Source: Lentisphaeria bacterium
GTDB lineage: Bacteria; Verrucomicrobiota; Lentisphaeria; Victivallales; UBA1829
Direction of reading: 5' to 3'
Length of the DNA stretch: 63,176 bases
Assembly (NCBI GenBank): GCA_017541665.1
Contig: JAFXYP010000076.1
Location: 1 to 63,176 of the forward strand
Below, piece by piece: positions 43,936-51,379 of this stretch. The position numbers and the translations under genes are program-made. A model generated the notes under the pieces. It saw nothing but the letters and a program-made list of their open reading frames with translations, searched no databases and was not told the origin of the DNA. The stretch's first letter is position 1; each line of letters opens with the position of its first letter.

Positions 43936-44718
43936 ATGAAGCAATACGAGATTACAGTCCATGAGTTCGGGAAGCAGAATCCCGACGTCATTGTCATGTT
44001 TCATCCGCTCGGCGTGTGGTGGGACGTGTTCGACCGCGTGATCCCGATTCTGGAACGCCGCTTCCACCTCGTGATCCCCGCTGTTCCGGGGCTTGACCCC
44101 GACCGGCCGGAACAGGCGTTTACGAGCATCGAGGAAATCGAAGAACAGATCGAAACCTGGCTGATCGGGCACGGTCATCAGCATGTCGCCTGCCTGTACG
44201 GATGCTCCATGGGCGGAGCGCTGGCGATCCGTATGCTTGCGCAAGGTGTCATCGCCCCCGAATGCGCCGTCGTCGACGCCGGGATCACGCCGTACCGGAT
44301 GCCGAAGGCGTTCACCTACCTGATCGGTGCGCGCGACTGGTGTGCAGTCGAGTTCGCGAAACATGTCGGCGTGCGGATGCTGAATTCCTTCACGGATACG
44401 ACGAAGTTCACGCGGGACGATCTGCTGTATGTGAAGAAAGTCCTGTCCGGCATGAGCTCGAAGACGATCTGGCGGGCGTTCTATTCCACGAACAACTATT
44501 CCATGCCCGAATCAGTATTCCACCCGCCATGCCCCGTCCAATACTGGTACGGCGAGGCGGAACGCTCCGCCCGCAATTGGGACATCGCGTACATGAAAAA
44601 GGTTTTCCCCGATACGGTCTTCGTGGAGAACAAAGGGCAGGACCATGCGGAATTTTTCACGCTCCACCCGGAAGAATTCTGCGACCATCTGGAATCTTTT
44701 ATCCGCATATCAGGATAA
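43936..44718 (+). CDS. alpha/beta hydrolase
   Basis: A 260-residue cytoplasmic hydrolase. The nucleophile elbow is GCSMGGALAI (Ser about 91), the oxyanion region is MFHPLGVWWDVF (about 21-32) and the catalytic His is in NKGQDHAEFF (about 236). An acidic member probably sits in the YWYGEAERSA region (about 204). No lid or secretion signal is clear. These enzymes cleave esters, thioesters or C-C bonds, and the substrate cannot be inferred. It sits with the ICMT-like gene as a two-gene unit bracketed by the inverted repeats at 43227 and 44747. This suggests the pair moved together. Confidence 0.85.
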   Translation: MKQYEITVHEFGKQNPDVIVMFHPLGVWWDVFDRVIPILERRFHLVIPAVPGLDPDRPEQAFTSIEEIEEQIETWLIGHGHQHVACLYGCSMGGALAIRMLAQGVIAPECAVVDAGITPYRMPKAFTYLIGARDWCAVEFAKHVGVRMLNSFTDTTKFTRDDLLYVKKVLSGMSSKTIWRAFYSTNNYSMPESVFHPPCPVQYWYGEAERSARNWDIAYMKKVFPDTVFVENKGQDHAEFFTLHPEEFCDHLESFIRISG

Positions 44719-44746
44719 CCCCAGCTCATCGTCTCCTGAATCACAA

Positions 44747-44914
44747 GGGGTATCTCTATGAATCGGAGCGGATGGATTTTCAGCGTACGGGCAAAAAGGC
44801 CAATGCAGGAAGATTTGAGCGTGGCTACCTGAAAACGTAACCACCGAAAATCTTACCAGTTGGACTTTGCCCGGACGCAAAAAGCCGCCGAAAATAGATT
44901 CATAGAGGTGCCCA
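44747..44914 (-). repeat. ~165-bp MITE-like repeat, copy B (inverted)
   Basis: Read on the reverse strand, it aligns over its whole length with copy A at 43227-43392, with scattered substitutions and two or three small indels. The ends are GGGGTATCTCTA and TAGAGGTGCCC. Together the copies bracket the ICMT-like and hydrolase genes. Confidence 0.8.
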
Positions 44915-44996
44915 CAAAAAAAGAGCGGGGAGCCGTCGCAAATGGTCCACTGCATAACCATGCGGAGCTTCCCGCCCGAAATGAGATGCGAAACGA

Positions 44997-45491
44997 TCAG
45001 TTGAGGTGTGTTTTCAGCTTTTCGACCCATGCCCCGATGCGGGACGAGGTCTTCTCCGATTCGTTGTTGTCGTCCAGCGCAAGACCGCAGAACATGCCGT
45101 CCTCGACCGCCGCAGACGAACTATGTCCGTAGCCTTCCGCGGAGGTCTGGCCGATCAGGTTCGCGCCACAGTTCTTCGCCGTTTTGGCGAGGATGCCCAT
45201 CGCGTCGCAGTAGGTATCGGCGAATCCGCTCTGGTCGCCGAGTCCGAAGACCGCGACGAGTTTCCCGTTGAGGTCGGCGCTTTCCAGCAGGCTGATTTTC
45301 ACAGCCCAATCGTCCTGAAGCTCGCCGACTCCCCATGTGGAACTGCCGAGAATCAGCAGATCGGCATTGAAATCGTCCGCCGTCGCGTTTGCCACGTTGA
45401 TTGCCTGGACGCCGAACGCCGCCGCGATTTCCGCTGCCGCGCTCTCCGTCGCGCCCGTTGTACTTCCGAAAATGACTTTTACGTTTGCCAT
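44997..45491 (-). CDS. flavodoxin
   Basis: A 164-residue long-chain flavodoxin, an FMN electron carrier. The phosphate-binding loop is FGSTTGATES (8-17), the isoalloxazine loops are around GSSTWGVGELQDDW (about 49-62) and GLGDQSGFADTYCDAM (about 82-97), and the length fits the long form. Flavodoxins feed electrons to radical SAM enzymes, reductive activation of cobalamin enzymes and similar systems, often replacing ferredoxin under iron limitation. It is the second gene after DUF3793, downstream of a cobalamin-riboswitch-like leader. GGGAG precedes the ATG. Confidence 0.92.
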   Translation of the reverse strand: MANVKVIFGSTTGATESAAAEIAAAFGVQAINVANATADDFNADLLILGSSTWGVGELQDDWAVKISLLESADLNGKLVAVFGLGDQSGFADTYCDAMGILAKTAKNCGANLIGQTSAEGYGHSSSAAVEDGMFCGLALDDNNESEKTSSRIGAWVEKLKTHLN

Positions 45492-45506
45492 GTTGCATGA
45501 CTCCCT

Positions 45507-46127
45507 TTATTGAGTTATTGGGTTGATGGTGGATATGTGTTCCAGAAATGCCCGCGGGTCCCCGCAGACGTTCAAAATGCGTTCCGCCGCCGCCTCGACT
45601 TTGCTGTACAGCGACATCCGGGCGATGGATTCCCCCGCATCTCCGTAAACCGCCCACCGTCCGTGTTCCACCGGAGTCCGGGGCAGGTTCGCCATGAATC
45701 CCGCCACGTCCTTCGCCGGATAGCCGAGGAAGATGCCGACTTCGTGCGGCAGACCTTCCCCAAGCCGAAAACGCCGTTGCAGTTCCCGGAGCATGGCATC
45801 GCTTCCCGCATCGGTCCGGTAGCCGCAGTCTTCGAGCAGAGCGCGGTTCTCCGGTTCGGAAAGCGTGCGCGCCATCGTTTCGGGGTGGTAGAAAAGTACC
45901 AGGGAGCTGTCACGTTCGACACGCAGCTCCAGATAGTCCAGCTCCAGGATGTTCAGGATATCCCGGCGATGCAGACAGACCGGATCACCGTTGCCGGTTT
46001 CCGCCGTAAAACACCGCCTGACGCGCAGCAGTTCGCCGGGCTTCACGCCGCGCCGGACCGCCGCGGTCTTCAGCAGAAGAAAACGCAGGAGGCTTTTCAG
46101 ATGAAAGAAACAGGTTGTCTGTGTCAT
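45507..46127 (-). CDS. DUF3793-family protein
   Basis: A 206-residue cytoplasmic protein of the DUF3793 type, whose biochemical role is unknown but which commonly neighbours flavodoxin genes. The ATG at 46127 (MTQTTCFFHLKSLLRFLLLK) lies after the leader; the frame is open further upstream but only through the structured RNA. Visible family blocks are ELDYLELRVERDSSLVLFYHPE (about 61-82), EVGIFLGYPAKDVAGFM (about 131-147) and a WAVYGDAGES stretch (about 158-167). Flavodoxin follows 15 nt later in the same transcript. A link with cobalamin-dependent or flavodoxin-dependent metabolism is inferred from the leader. Confidence 0.8.
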   Translation of the reverse strand: MTQTTCFFHLKSLLRFLLLKTAAVRRGVKPGELLRVRRCFTAETGNGDPVCLHRRDILNILELDYLELRVERDSSLVLFYHPETMARTLSEPENRALLEDCGYRTDAGSDAMLRELQRRFRLGEGLPHEVGIFLGYPAKDVAGFMANLPRTPVEHGRWAVYGDAGESIARMSLYSKVEAAAERILNVCGDPRAFLEHISTINPITQ

Positions 46128-46148
46128 AACTTTGCTTTGCCTAACTCT

Positions 46149-46177
46149 TAAAAAACGCCGAATCCATCCGGTCGGCA
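46149..46177 (-). terminator. leader terminator before DUF3793 (expression platform)
   Basis: On the reverse strand GCCGA pairs with TCGGC around a 10-nt loop, followed by a run of six T. It sits between the structured leader and the start codon at 46127. It can stop transcription before the genes, as in riboswitch-controlled attenuation. Confidence 0.65.
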
Positions 46178-46199
46178 CATGATACGGGTGAAAAAAGAC

Positions 46200-46388
46200 A
46201 AGTCCCGGAACCATCCTGCAAATCCGGTTGGAGGACCGGACATGCACCTGCTTTACCCTACCCAGCGTATTCTGTTCAAATCCTGCCGAAAGCCGAACTC
46301 AAAACAGTGTGCCGGACCCTTTTTCACGTTCTCCCATTTTGGACAGCGGCACACCTGCACCGATACGCGCGGAATGGTTCCGGGACTT
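46200..46388 (-). promoter_or_regulatory. cobalamin riboswitch-like leader RNA
   Basis: A ~190-nt region of the DUF3793-flavodoxin leader. A perfect 14-bp helix closes it: AGTCCCGGAACCAT at the 5' side (46374-46387) with its complement at 46201-46214. Inside, on the reverse strand, come GGTGCAGGTGTGCC, AAAATGGGAGAACGTGAAAA, CCGGCACACTGT, then ACGCTGGGTAGGGTAAAGC. These resemble the conserved AAAAGGGAA/GGTGAAA, CCGCNACTGT and CACTGG/GGGAAGG parts of cobalamin riboswitches in the right order. A terminator follows at 46149-46177. The match is by eye and not exact, so another structured element remains possible. Confidence 0.6.
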
Positions 46389-46403
46389 TTGCGTCATGGT
46401 AAT

Positions 46404-46431
46404 ACTATATCACGTTTTTTGGAGATGTCAA
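46404..46431 (-). promoter_or_regulatory. promoter of the DUF3793-flavodoxin operon
   Basis: On the reverse strand, consensus -35 TTGACA (46426-46431), 16-nt spacer and -10 TATAGT (46404-46409). The predicted start near 46397 gives a ~270-nt leader that contains the riboswitch-like fold. Confidence 0.75.
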
Positions 46432-46432
46432 G

Positions 46433-46446
46433 TTAGTTTCAACTAA
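46433..46446. promoter_or_regulatory. palindromic operator candidate between divergent redox promoters
   Basis: TTAGTT TC AACTAA is a perfect inverted repeat directly upstream of the reverse-strand -35 and about 60 nt upstream of the forward promoter. It could bind one repressor serving both the flavodoxin operon and the flavodoxin-peroxidase gene. Confidence 0.45.
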
Positions 46447-46504
46447 TTTTTTGATTTTTTCTGAAAAACTGCTCGTCTCTCTAACATTTTTTCGCGTTTC
46501 CGGC

Positions 46505-46533
46505 TTGAAACCATCCCGAAGGGAAACTATATT
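46505..46533 (+). promoter_or_regulatory. promoter of the flavodoxin-peroxidase fusion gene
   Basis: -35 TTGAAA (46505-46510), 17-nt spacer and -10 TATATT (46528-46533), about 55 nt before the ATG at 46589. Confidence 0.65.
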
Positions 46534-46588
46534 AAAGTGGTTGACAAAACAAACTATCATATTTCTCATTCAAAAACAGGAGGTTTTC

Positions 46589-47650
46589 ATGTTGTTCCGT
46601 GCCATGCTCGTCTTCGCGCTGTCCGCCTTTATGGTCGTCAGCGCATCCGCCGCCGACGCCACGATAACGGTCCAGGTCAAGTCCGCCCGCATCCTCGTCG
46701 CGTACTATTCCTGGAGCGAATCCGGCAACACCAAGTATTTTGCCGAGCAGATTCAGAAGGCCACCGGCGGCAAGCTTATCGAGGTCAAGCCGAAGAACGC
46801 TTATCCGAAGGACTACAACGCCTGTCTGGCGCAGGCGCAGAAGGAGATCCAGGGCGGCATCCATCCCGAGCTCGCGAACGAGCCCGTCGATTTCAAGCAG
46901 TACGACGTTCTCTTCATCGGCTCCCCGAACTGGTTCGGCACGATCGCGCCTCCGGCAGCGAGTTTCCTTGCTTTCGCCGACCTCACGGGCAAGACCGTGA
47001 TCCCGTTCTTCACCTACGGCAGCGGCGGCATGCAGAACTGCGAACGCGATGCGAAGAAGCTGGCGGAGAAAGCCGCCGCCGTGCTCCCCGCCAAGGCGAT
47101 TCGTGGCGCATCCGTGCGCGAGTCGGACAAGGAGATCGCCGACTGGATCGGTTCCTCGCTTGACGTCTCGAAAGAGGCCGAGACCGGATTCTATGGCTTC
47201 ACGCTCAAATCGTGGGACGGCAAGGAAGTCAGGACCGCCGATTTCAAGGGCAAAGTCGTGCTCGTGGTGAACACGGCCACACGCTGCGGCTTCACTCCGC
47301 AGTACACTCGCATCGAAAAGCTCTACAAGGATTACCACGACAAGGGGCTTGAGATCCTCGACATCCCGTGCAACCAGTTCGGCTCGCAGGCTCCCGGCAG
47401 CGACGAGGAGATCCACACGTTCTGCACCTCCAGCTACAGCACCACGTTCCCGCAGATGACGAAGAGCGACGTGAACGGCGACAAGCAGATCCCGCTGTAC
47501 AAGTTCCTGAAAGCGCAGAAAGGCACGGAAGGCGACATCCGCTGGAACTTCACGAAGTTCGTGATCGACCGCAAGGGCGACGTCGTGAAACGCTTCGAGC
47601 CCGCGGGAAGCATGGACGAACTCGAATCGCTCATCAAATCCCTGCTGTGA
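46589..47650 (+). CDS. exported flavodoxin-glutathione peroxidase fusion
   Basis: A 353-residue protein joining two redox domains behind a signal peptide (1-22, ending ASAADA). Residues about 32-190 are flavodoxin-like (ILVAYYSWSESGNTKYFAEQI, then FIGSPNWFGTIAPP and TYGSGGMQNCERD). Residues about 200-353 are a glutathione/thioredoxin peroxidase with peroxidatic Cys233 in NTATRCGFTPQY, Gln263 in CNQFGSQAPGS and Trp319-Asn320 in IRWNFTKF, which complete the usual Cys-Gln-Trp-Asn set. A second Cys (about 279) may resolve the sulfenic acid. The ATG at 46589 follows AGGAGG. An envelope peroxide-reducing role is inferred. It is divergent from a second flavodoxin operon. Confidence 0.9.
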   Translation: MLFRAMLVFALSAFMVVSASAADATITVQVKSARILVAYYSWSESGNTKYFAEQIQKATGGKLIEVKPKNAYPKDYNACLAQAQKEIQGGIHPELANEPVDFKQYDVLFIGSPNWFGTIAPPAASFLAFADLTGKTVIPFFTYGSGGMQNCERDAKKLAEKAAAVLPAKAIRGASVRESDKEIADWIGSSLDVSKEAETGFYGFTLKSWDGKEVRTADFKGKVVLVVNTATRCGFTPQYTRIEKLYKDYHDKGLEILDIPCNQFGSQAPGSDEEIHTFCTSSYSTTFPQMTKSDVNGDKQIPLYKFLKAQKGTEGDIRWNFTKFVIDRKGDVVKRFEPAGSMDELESLIKSLL

Positions 47651-47696
47651 AGCAATGAGACGCTGAGAAGCAAATCTCTTCCATTCAAAACGCACT

Positions 47697-47738
47697 CAGC
47701 CCCCGGAACCATCGTTGGCTTCGGGGGCTGGCTTTTTT
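47697..47738 (+). terminator. intrinsic terminator of the fusion gene
   Basis: The stem AGCCCCCG pairs with CGGGGGCT around a partly paired 16-nt interior and is followed by GGCTTTTTTG, about 50 nt after the stop. Confidence 0.85.
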
Positions 47739-48094
47739 GTCTTTCTGATCTTTTACAGAAAACGTGAAGGATGATTTTATCTTTTTCTTTGGTACCATCC
47801 CCCATTCGGGTGCTTTTTGGAATTATACTATATGAGCCATCCGAAAGATGATGGCAAACAGGAAAAGCAATAGCGCTAACTATCATATATCTTATGATGA
47901 TAAAATTTGAAAATCATAACATATTGCGCACCGACAACGTAGATTCTCCATAATCAGGAGTTTTCGCCTCCAGCTTTTTTGCTTTTTCGTAGATTTCCCC
48001 GTCAGGGCAAAGCTGAAAATCCTTCAGACCGGACGGTTGGCGCTGATCATTCGGGCTGTTTTCCTGGCAGATGTAAAAAAAGATAAAGAACGGC
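47739..48094. other. intergenic stretch, nothing recognised
   Basis: About 350 AT-rich nt between the terminator of the fusion gene and the next promoter. No start site with coding character and no clear RNA fold is seen. Confidence 0.4.
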
Positions 48095-48123
48095 TTGATT
48101 TTTCCATAGCATTAGTGTATATT
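48095..48123 (+). promoter_or_regulatory. promoter ahead of a small ORF and mscS
   Basis: -35 TTGATT (48095-48100), 17-nt spacer and -10 TATATT (48118-48123). Transcription would start near 48130, almost on the ATG of the small ORF. Confidence 0.6.
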
Positions 48124-48130
48124 GAGTACC

Positions 48131-48427
48131 ATGATAACCCACAAAAGTTTCAATTTGAAAAAAAAGGATCAAAACGACGCTCTCTTCAAACGATTTATGG
48201 CGTTTCGCGAAAAAGTAATGAATTCCGGTCGGCTTGTTTCTTTTTGGAACAACACTGGCAATTTGGCAGCAAACTTTCAAGCCAGTTTAAATCAGACAAT
48301 TCAACGTTTCCCCGCGACAGGTTGGATGCGCGGAGATATTCCGGCGAATGCACATTTCGGGAGGTCAAAACGCGACATGACCATGAAGCCGTTGACCATA
48401 GACAAACTGTCCGCGCTATTCAATTAA
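48131..48427 (+). CDS. small basic hypothetical protein, possibly leaderless
   Basis: A 98-residue frame starting at an ATG only 8 nt after the -10 box, so its mRNA would be leaderless or nearly so. The product is basic (KSFNLKKKDQND at the start, HFGRSKRDMTMK late) with no membrane segment and no recognised family. It lies upstream of the MscS-type gene, separated by 45 nt and probably on the same transcript. It could equally be a long 5' leader with no protein product; the coding evidence is modest. Confidence 0.4.
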   Translation: MITHKSFNLKKKDQNDALFKRFMAFREKVMNSGRLVSFWNNTGNLAANFQASLNQTIQRFPATGWMRGDIPANAHFGRSKRDMTMKPLTIDKLSALFN

Positions 48428-48472
48428 GAAAATCAAAAACTACAAAACAGGCATTGATAGAGGCATCAAAAA

Positions 48473-49630
48473 ATGAAAAAGACCGTCAATCCATTCCGCA
48501 TTACCACACTTGCGGACGAACTGGATCTTTACTTTTCCGAATGTTCACGATGGTTCGAGGAGAACAGCCATCACATCGCCCGCGGTTTCCTGGGGATCGT
48601 GGTCACGCTGATTCTGTTCCTGCTCATGCTCTTTCTTCTGAGAAAGGTGGCAGTCCCCCTGCTCGCGCGGAAAAAGCCCTCCGTGGCGGAAACGGTCCGG
48701 ACGATATCAGTTCATCTCTCCCTGCTGGTGCTCTGGACCGGACTCTCCGGCAGTGTGGACCTGATGAACCTGCCGAATCATGTGGATCTGGTGATGGACA
48801 AAATCTTCTGTGCACTTCTGGTCTTCACGGCGCTGGCCCTGGTCCTGCACGGAGTCCGTTGTGTAGCGGAGATTCTCTCGGAGCGACTTCGGAAGAAAGA
48901 TTCGGAGAACAAGCTGCTGCTGGATCTTTTCCACAGCCTTATAAAACTGGTCGCCTGGAGTCTGGCAGTCTTCTTCATCCTTCAGAACGTATTCATGATG
49001 AATGTAACGCATCTGCTGGTCAGCGCCGGCGTGCTGGGACTGGCGATCGCATTCGCCGCGCAGAACACGGTGGCGAATCTCTTCGGTGCATTTTCCATTC
49101 TGGGATGCAAGCTCTTCAAGGTGGGCGACTGGATTCGAGTCGACAAATCCGAGGGCATCGTGGAACGCATCGGATTCCGCAGCGTCAGGCTCCGGGCATT
49201 CGAAGGCAGACTGATCGATATTCCCAACCGCATCATAGCCGATTCCCAGTTGGAAAACTACAGCAACCGGGAATTCTGGCGTGAACACTTCTGCTTCGGA
49301 TTGATCTATCAGACCTCGCCCGAAAAAATCGAACAGGCCCGGCATATTCTGGAGGAGATCGGACGCGACCTCGCTGACGACATGGCTCCGGGAAAAAGCG
49401 TCCGTTTCAGTTTTCTCCAGTTCGATGCATCTTCGCTGAACGTTGACGGGTATGTATGGTTTCGGATTTCAGACTGGTTCACGATGCGGTCTTCACGCAG
49501 CCGGTTCAACGGTGAAGTCCTCCGCCGATTCAACGAGGCCGGCCTGGAATTCGCGTATCCGACCAGTACGATCTTCCTGCAGGAAGAGGCGGCGGAACAG
49601 CCTCTTCCGATTCCGCACGATCAACAATGA
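48473..49630 (+). CDS. MscS-family mechanosensitive channel
   Basis: A 385-residue membrane channel that opens on osmotic down-shock. Four or five transmembrane segments (about 38-65, 85-105, 112-135, 160-180, 190-215) end in the pore helix LVSAGVLGLAIAFAAQNTVANLFGAFSIL (about 183-211), with the small-residue packing typical of MscS TM3. A beta domain follows: FKVGDWIRVDKSEGIVERIGFRSVRLRAFEGRLIDIPNRII (about 218-258). The cytoplasmic tail runs to the end. The start at 48473 follows a GAGG site. A second, distinct MscS-type gene lies 420 nt beyond on the other strand. Confidence 0.92.
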   Translation: MKKTVNPFRITTLADELDLYFSECSRWFEENSHHIARGFLGIVVTLILFLLMLFLLRKVAVPLLARKKPSVAETVRTISVHLSLLVLWTGLSGSVDLMNLPNHVDLVMDKIFCALLVFTALALVLHGVRCVAEILSERLRKKDSENKLLLDLFHSLIKLVAWSLAVFFILQNVFMMNVTHLLVSAGVLGLAIAFAAQNTVANLFGAFSILGCKLFKVGDWIRVDKSEGIVERIGFRSVRLRAFEGRLIDIPNRIIADSQLENYSNREFWREHFCFGLIYQTSPEKIEQARHILEEIGRDLADDMAPGKSVRFSFLQFDASSLNVDGYVWFRISDWFTMRSSRSRFNGEVLRRFNEAGLEFAYPTSTIFLQEEAAEQPLPIPHDQQ

Positions 49631-50047
49631 AAGTCAGCCTCCGAAGCCAGCGATGGTTCCGGGGACACCTGAACTCGCGCGAGGTGAAGTGAGCTCGCGG
49701 AGAAAAGGGAGAAATGGTGAATGGTACGCATGACCGTGGCTTGGTCCGGCGTCTGCGTCCCGTTCGTGGTGACCTTGATATATTCGGCAATCTCCGCACA
49801 AGTCGGTCTGCGCGGGTGTTTGACCGCCTATCCCACGCTGACGGCGTTCCAGTAGGAGTCCCGCAGGGACATGGCCCGGTTGTCCAAGGAATCGTAGTTT
49901 TTATGATTTTTTACAACCATGAGATTATACCATTGGTACAATCCTTTGTGAATAAAAAATCTTTAAAGCCACACCTGGTTTTGAGTTCAAAACAGCCACC
50001 GGGAAGCTGATGGTTGCTTAGTTTTTTTATTCTATCCCGTTTCCCGG
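49631..50047. other. gap between convergent channel genes with an orphan promoter
   Basis: The first 30 nt (49634-49664) are a decayed reverse-complement relative of the terminator at 47697-47738. Further on, the reverse strand shows -35 TTCACA (49947-49952), a 17-nt spacer and -10 TATAAT (49924-49929). A perfect palindrome TACCATTGGTA (49928-49938) overlaps the -10 and spacer. No protein frame lies downstream of this promoter within the gap, so a small RNA is possible. Confidence 0.35.
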
Positions 50048-51379
50048 TCAAGGATTATTCATGCTGTTGAAGCGGAAGGCTCCGCCCACGACATCGACAT
50101 GAGCATCAACTTTCTGATGAATGTCGCTGTTGCGCTGGAAAACGCGCAAACCGAAACACGGCAGGACCGCCAGAAGATGTTCCGTGATCTCAGACTGGAC
50201 CTCTTCGTACGGAACCCATTGCACTTCCCTGGAAAAGCAATAGATTTCGAGCGGCACACCGGTATCTTTCGGAGCAAGTTCCCGGACGAACAGCGTCAAA
50301 TCGGCGCGGACATTCGGATTCTGCTCAAGATAGCGTTTCGCATAGATGCGGAAGATGCCGAGATTGGTCAGATGACGGGCATTGAACATCGAGCGCCCCA
50401 TGTTGTATTGGATGAGTTCGCTTCCCATGCTCTCAAGATAATCCTTCAAGATGTCGAACTCCTTGAGGATCTCGACCTCTTCCCTGCTCAAAAAGCGGAT
50501 GCTGCGCTGATCGATCAGAAAGGCTTTCTTGATGCGGCGACCGCCGCCTTTTTCCATGGCCGAAAAATTGATGAACGGTTTATTGACCAGATCGCAGATC
50601 GGCAGACAGACCAACGTTCTGTCCCAGTTGCGGACTTTCACGGTATGCAGGGAAATCTCCGTGACAATGCCGTCGATTTCCTGCCGGTCAAGGATACCGC
50701 CGAACGTCTCGGATTCCATGACGATCCAGTCGCCGATCTCGACCAGATGATCGGCATTGATCTCCACACTGGCGACAAAGGAATGGATCGTATGCTGAAG
50801 AAGAAGCAGCAGAATCGCCGCGACCGCGCCAAGCCCGGAAAGCAGATAGATCGGGCTTTTTTCTAACAGCAAGGAAATGAACAAAATAAACGCAGCTGCC
50901 CACACGAAGCTGATGGCCAGCCTGAGCAGACCGTCGATGGGGCGCTGCTCCGCATGGCGCTGCTGCTTGTACCACAGTCCAAAACTCTTGATCGCGTATG
51001 ACAACGTCAGGGACAGGAGAACGAGCACGATTCCCCATAACGGTTTGCAAATCAGCACCGCGACCCACTCGTGGATTCCGTCGCACCACACGCAGTAACC
51101 GACGAGCATCACGGGCAGACACCCCACAAAGGAAACGATCATCCGGCGGATACAGCCCTGAAGTGCCTCGTTCATCTCGCAGTGACGGCTGTAAAAACGG
51201 TTCAGGATGCGCCTCAGCAGCCAGAACAACATCAGGGAAACCAGTGCACCGGCCGCGAACGAACTTAAAATGATAAGAATATCGGCGAGATAGGGATAAG
51301 GGGAAAGCTTTTGAATGATATTTTTGACCCATTCCGCGGTCAGATCATCTTGAATCAATTTCGAATAATCCATTTTCAT
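50048..51379 (-). CDS. MscS-family channel, YbdG/miniconductance-like
   Basis: A 443-residue membrane channel. The ATG at 51379 follows GAGGA by 8 nt; upstream codons lack character. Five transmembrane segments occupy about 20-210, and the pore helix region is LLSGLGAVAAILLLLLQHTIHSFVASVEI (about 185-213). The beta domain begins LVEIGDWIVMESETFGGILDRQEIDGIVTEISLHTVKVRNWD. The GGGRRIKKAFLIDQRSIRFL block (about 277-296) is characteristic of the YbdG/MscM-like subgroup, which has a specific insertion in the cytoplasmic domain. It is involved in osmotic safety, alone on its transcript. Its sequence is quite different from the other MscS in the window. Confidence 0.9.
   Translation of the reverse strand: MKMDYSKLIQDDLTAEWVKNIIQKLSPYPYLADILIILSSFAAGALVSLMLFWLLRRILNRFYSRHCEMNEALQGCIRRMIVSFVGCLPVMLVGYCVWCDGIHEWVAVLICKPLWGIVLVLLSLTLSYAIKSFGLWYKQQRHAEQRPIDGLLRLAISFVWAAAFILFISLLLEKSPIYLLSGLGAVAAILLLLLQHTIHSFVASVEINADHLVEIGDWIVMESETFGGILDRQEIDGIVTEISLHTVKVRNWDRTLVCLPICDLVNKPFINFSAMEKGGGRRIKKAFLIDQRSIRFLSREEVEILKEFDILKDYLESMGSELIQYNMGRSMFNARHLTNLGIFRIYAKRYLEQNPNVRADLTLFVRELAPKDTGVPLEIYCFSREVQWVPYEEVQSEITEHLLAVLPCFGLRVFQRNSDIHQKVDAHVDVVGGAFRFNSMNNP

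Noticed and set aside
46200..46388. TPP, FMN or molybdenum-cofactor riboswitch
   Set aside because: The CTGAGA/TACCC core of TPP, the AGGGTGAAATTCC core of FMN and the Moco helices are not found. The AAAATGGGAGAACGTGAAAA and CACACTGT order fits cobalamin better.
48037..49284. A 415-codon forward frame overlapping the small ORF and mscS
   Set aside because: It runs out of frame through the MscS gene, whose channel motifs are clear. Only the small frame at 48131 has an appropriate promoter.
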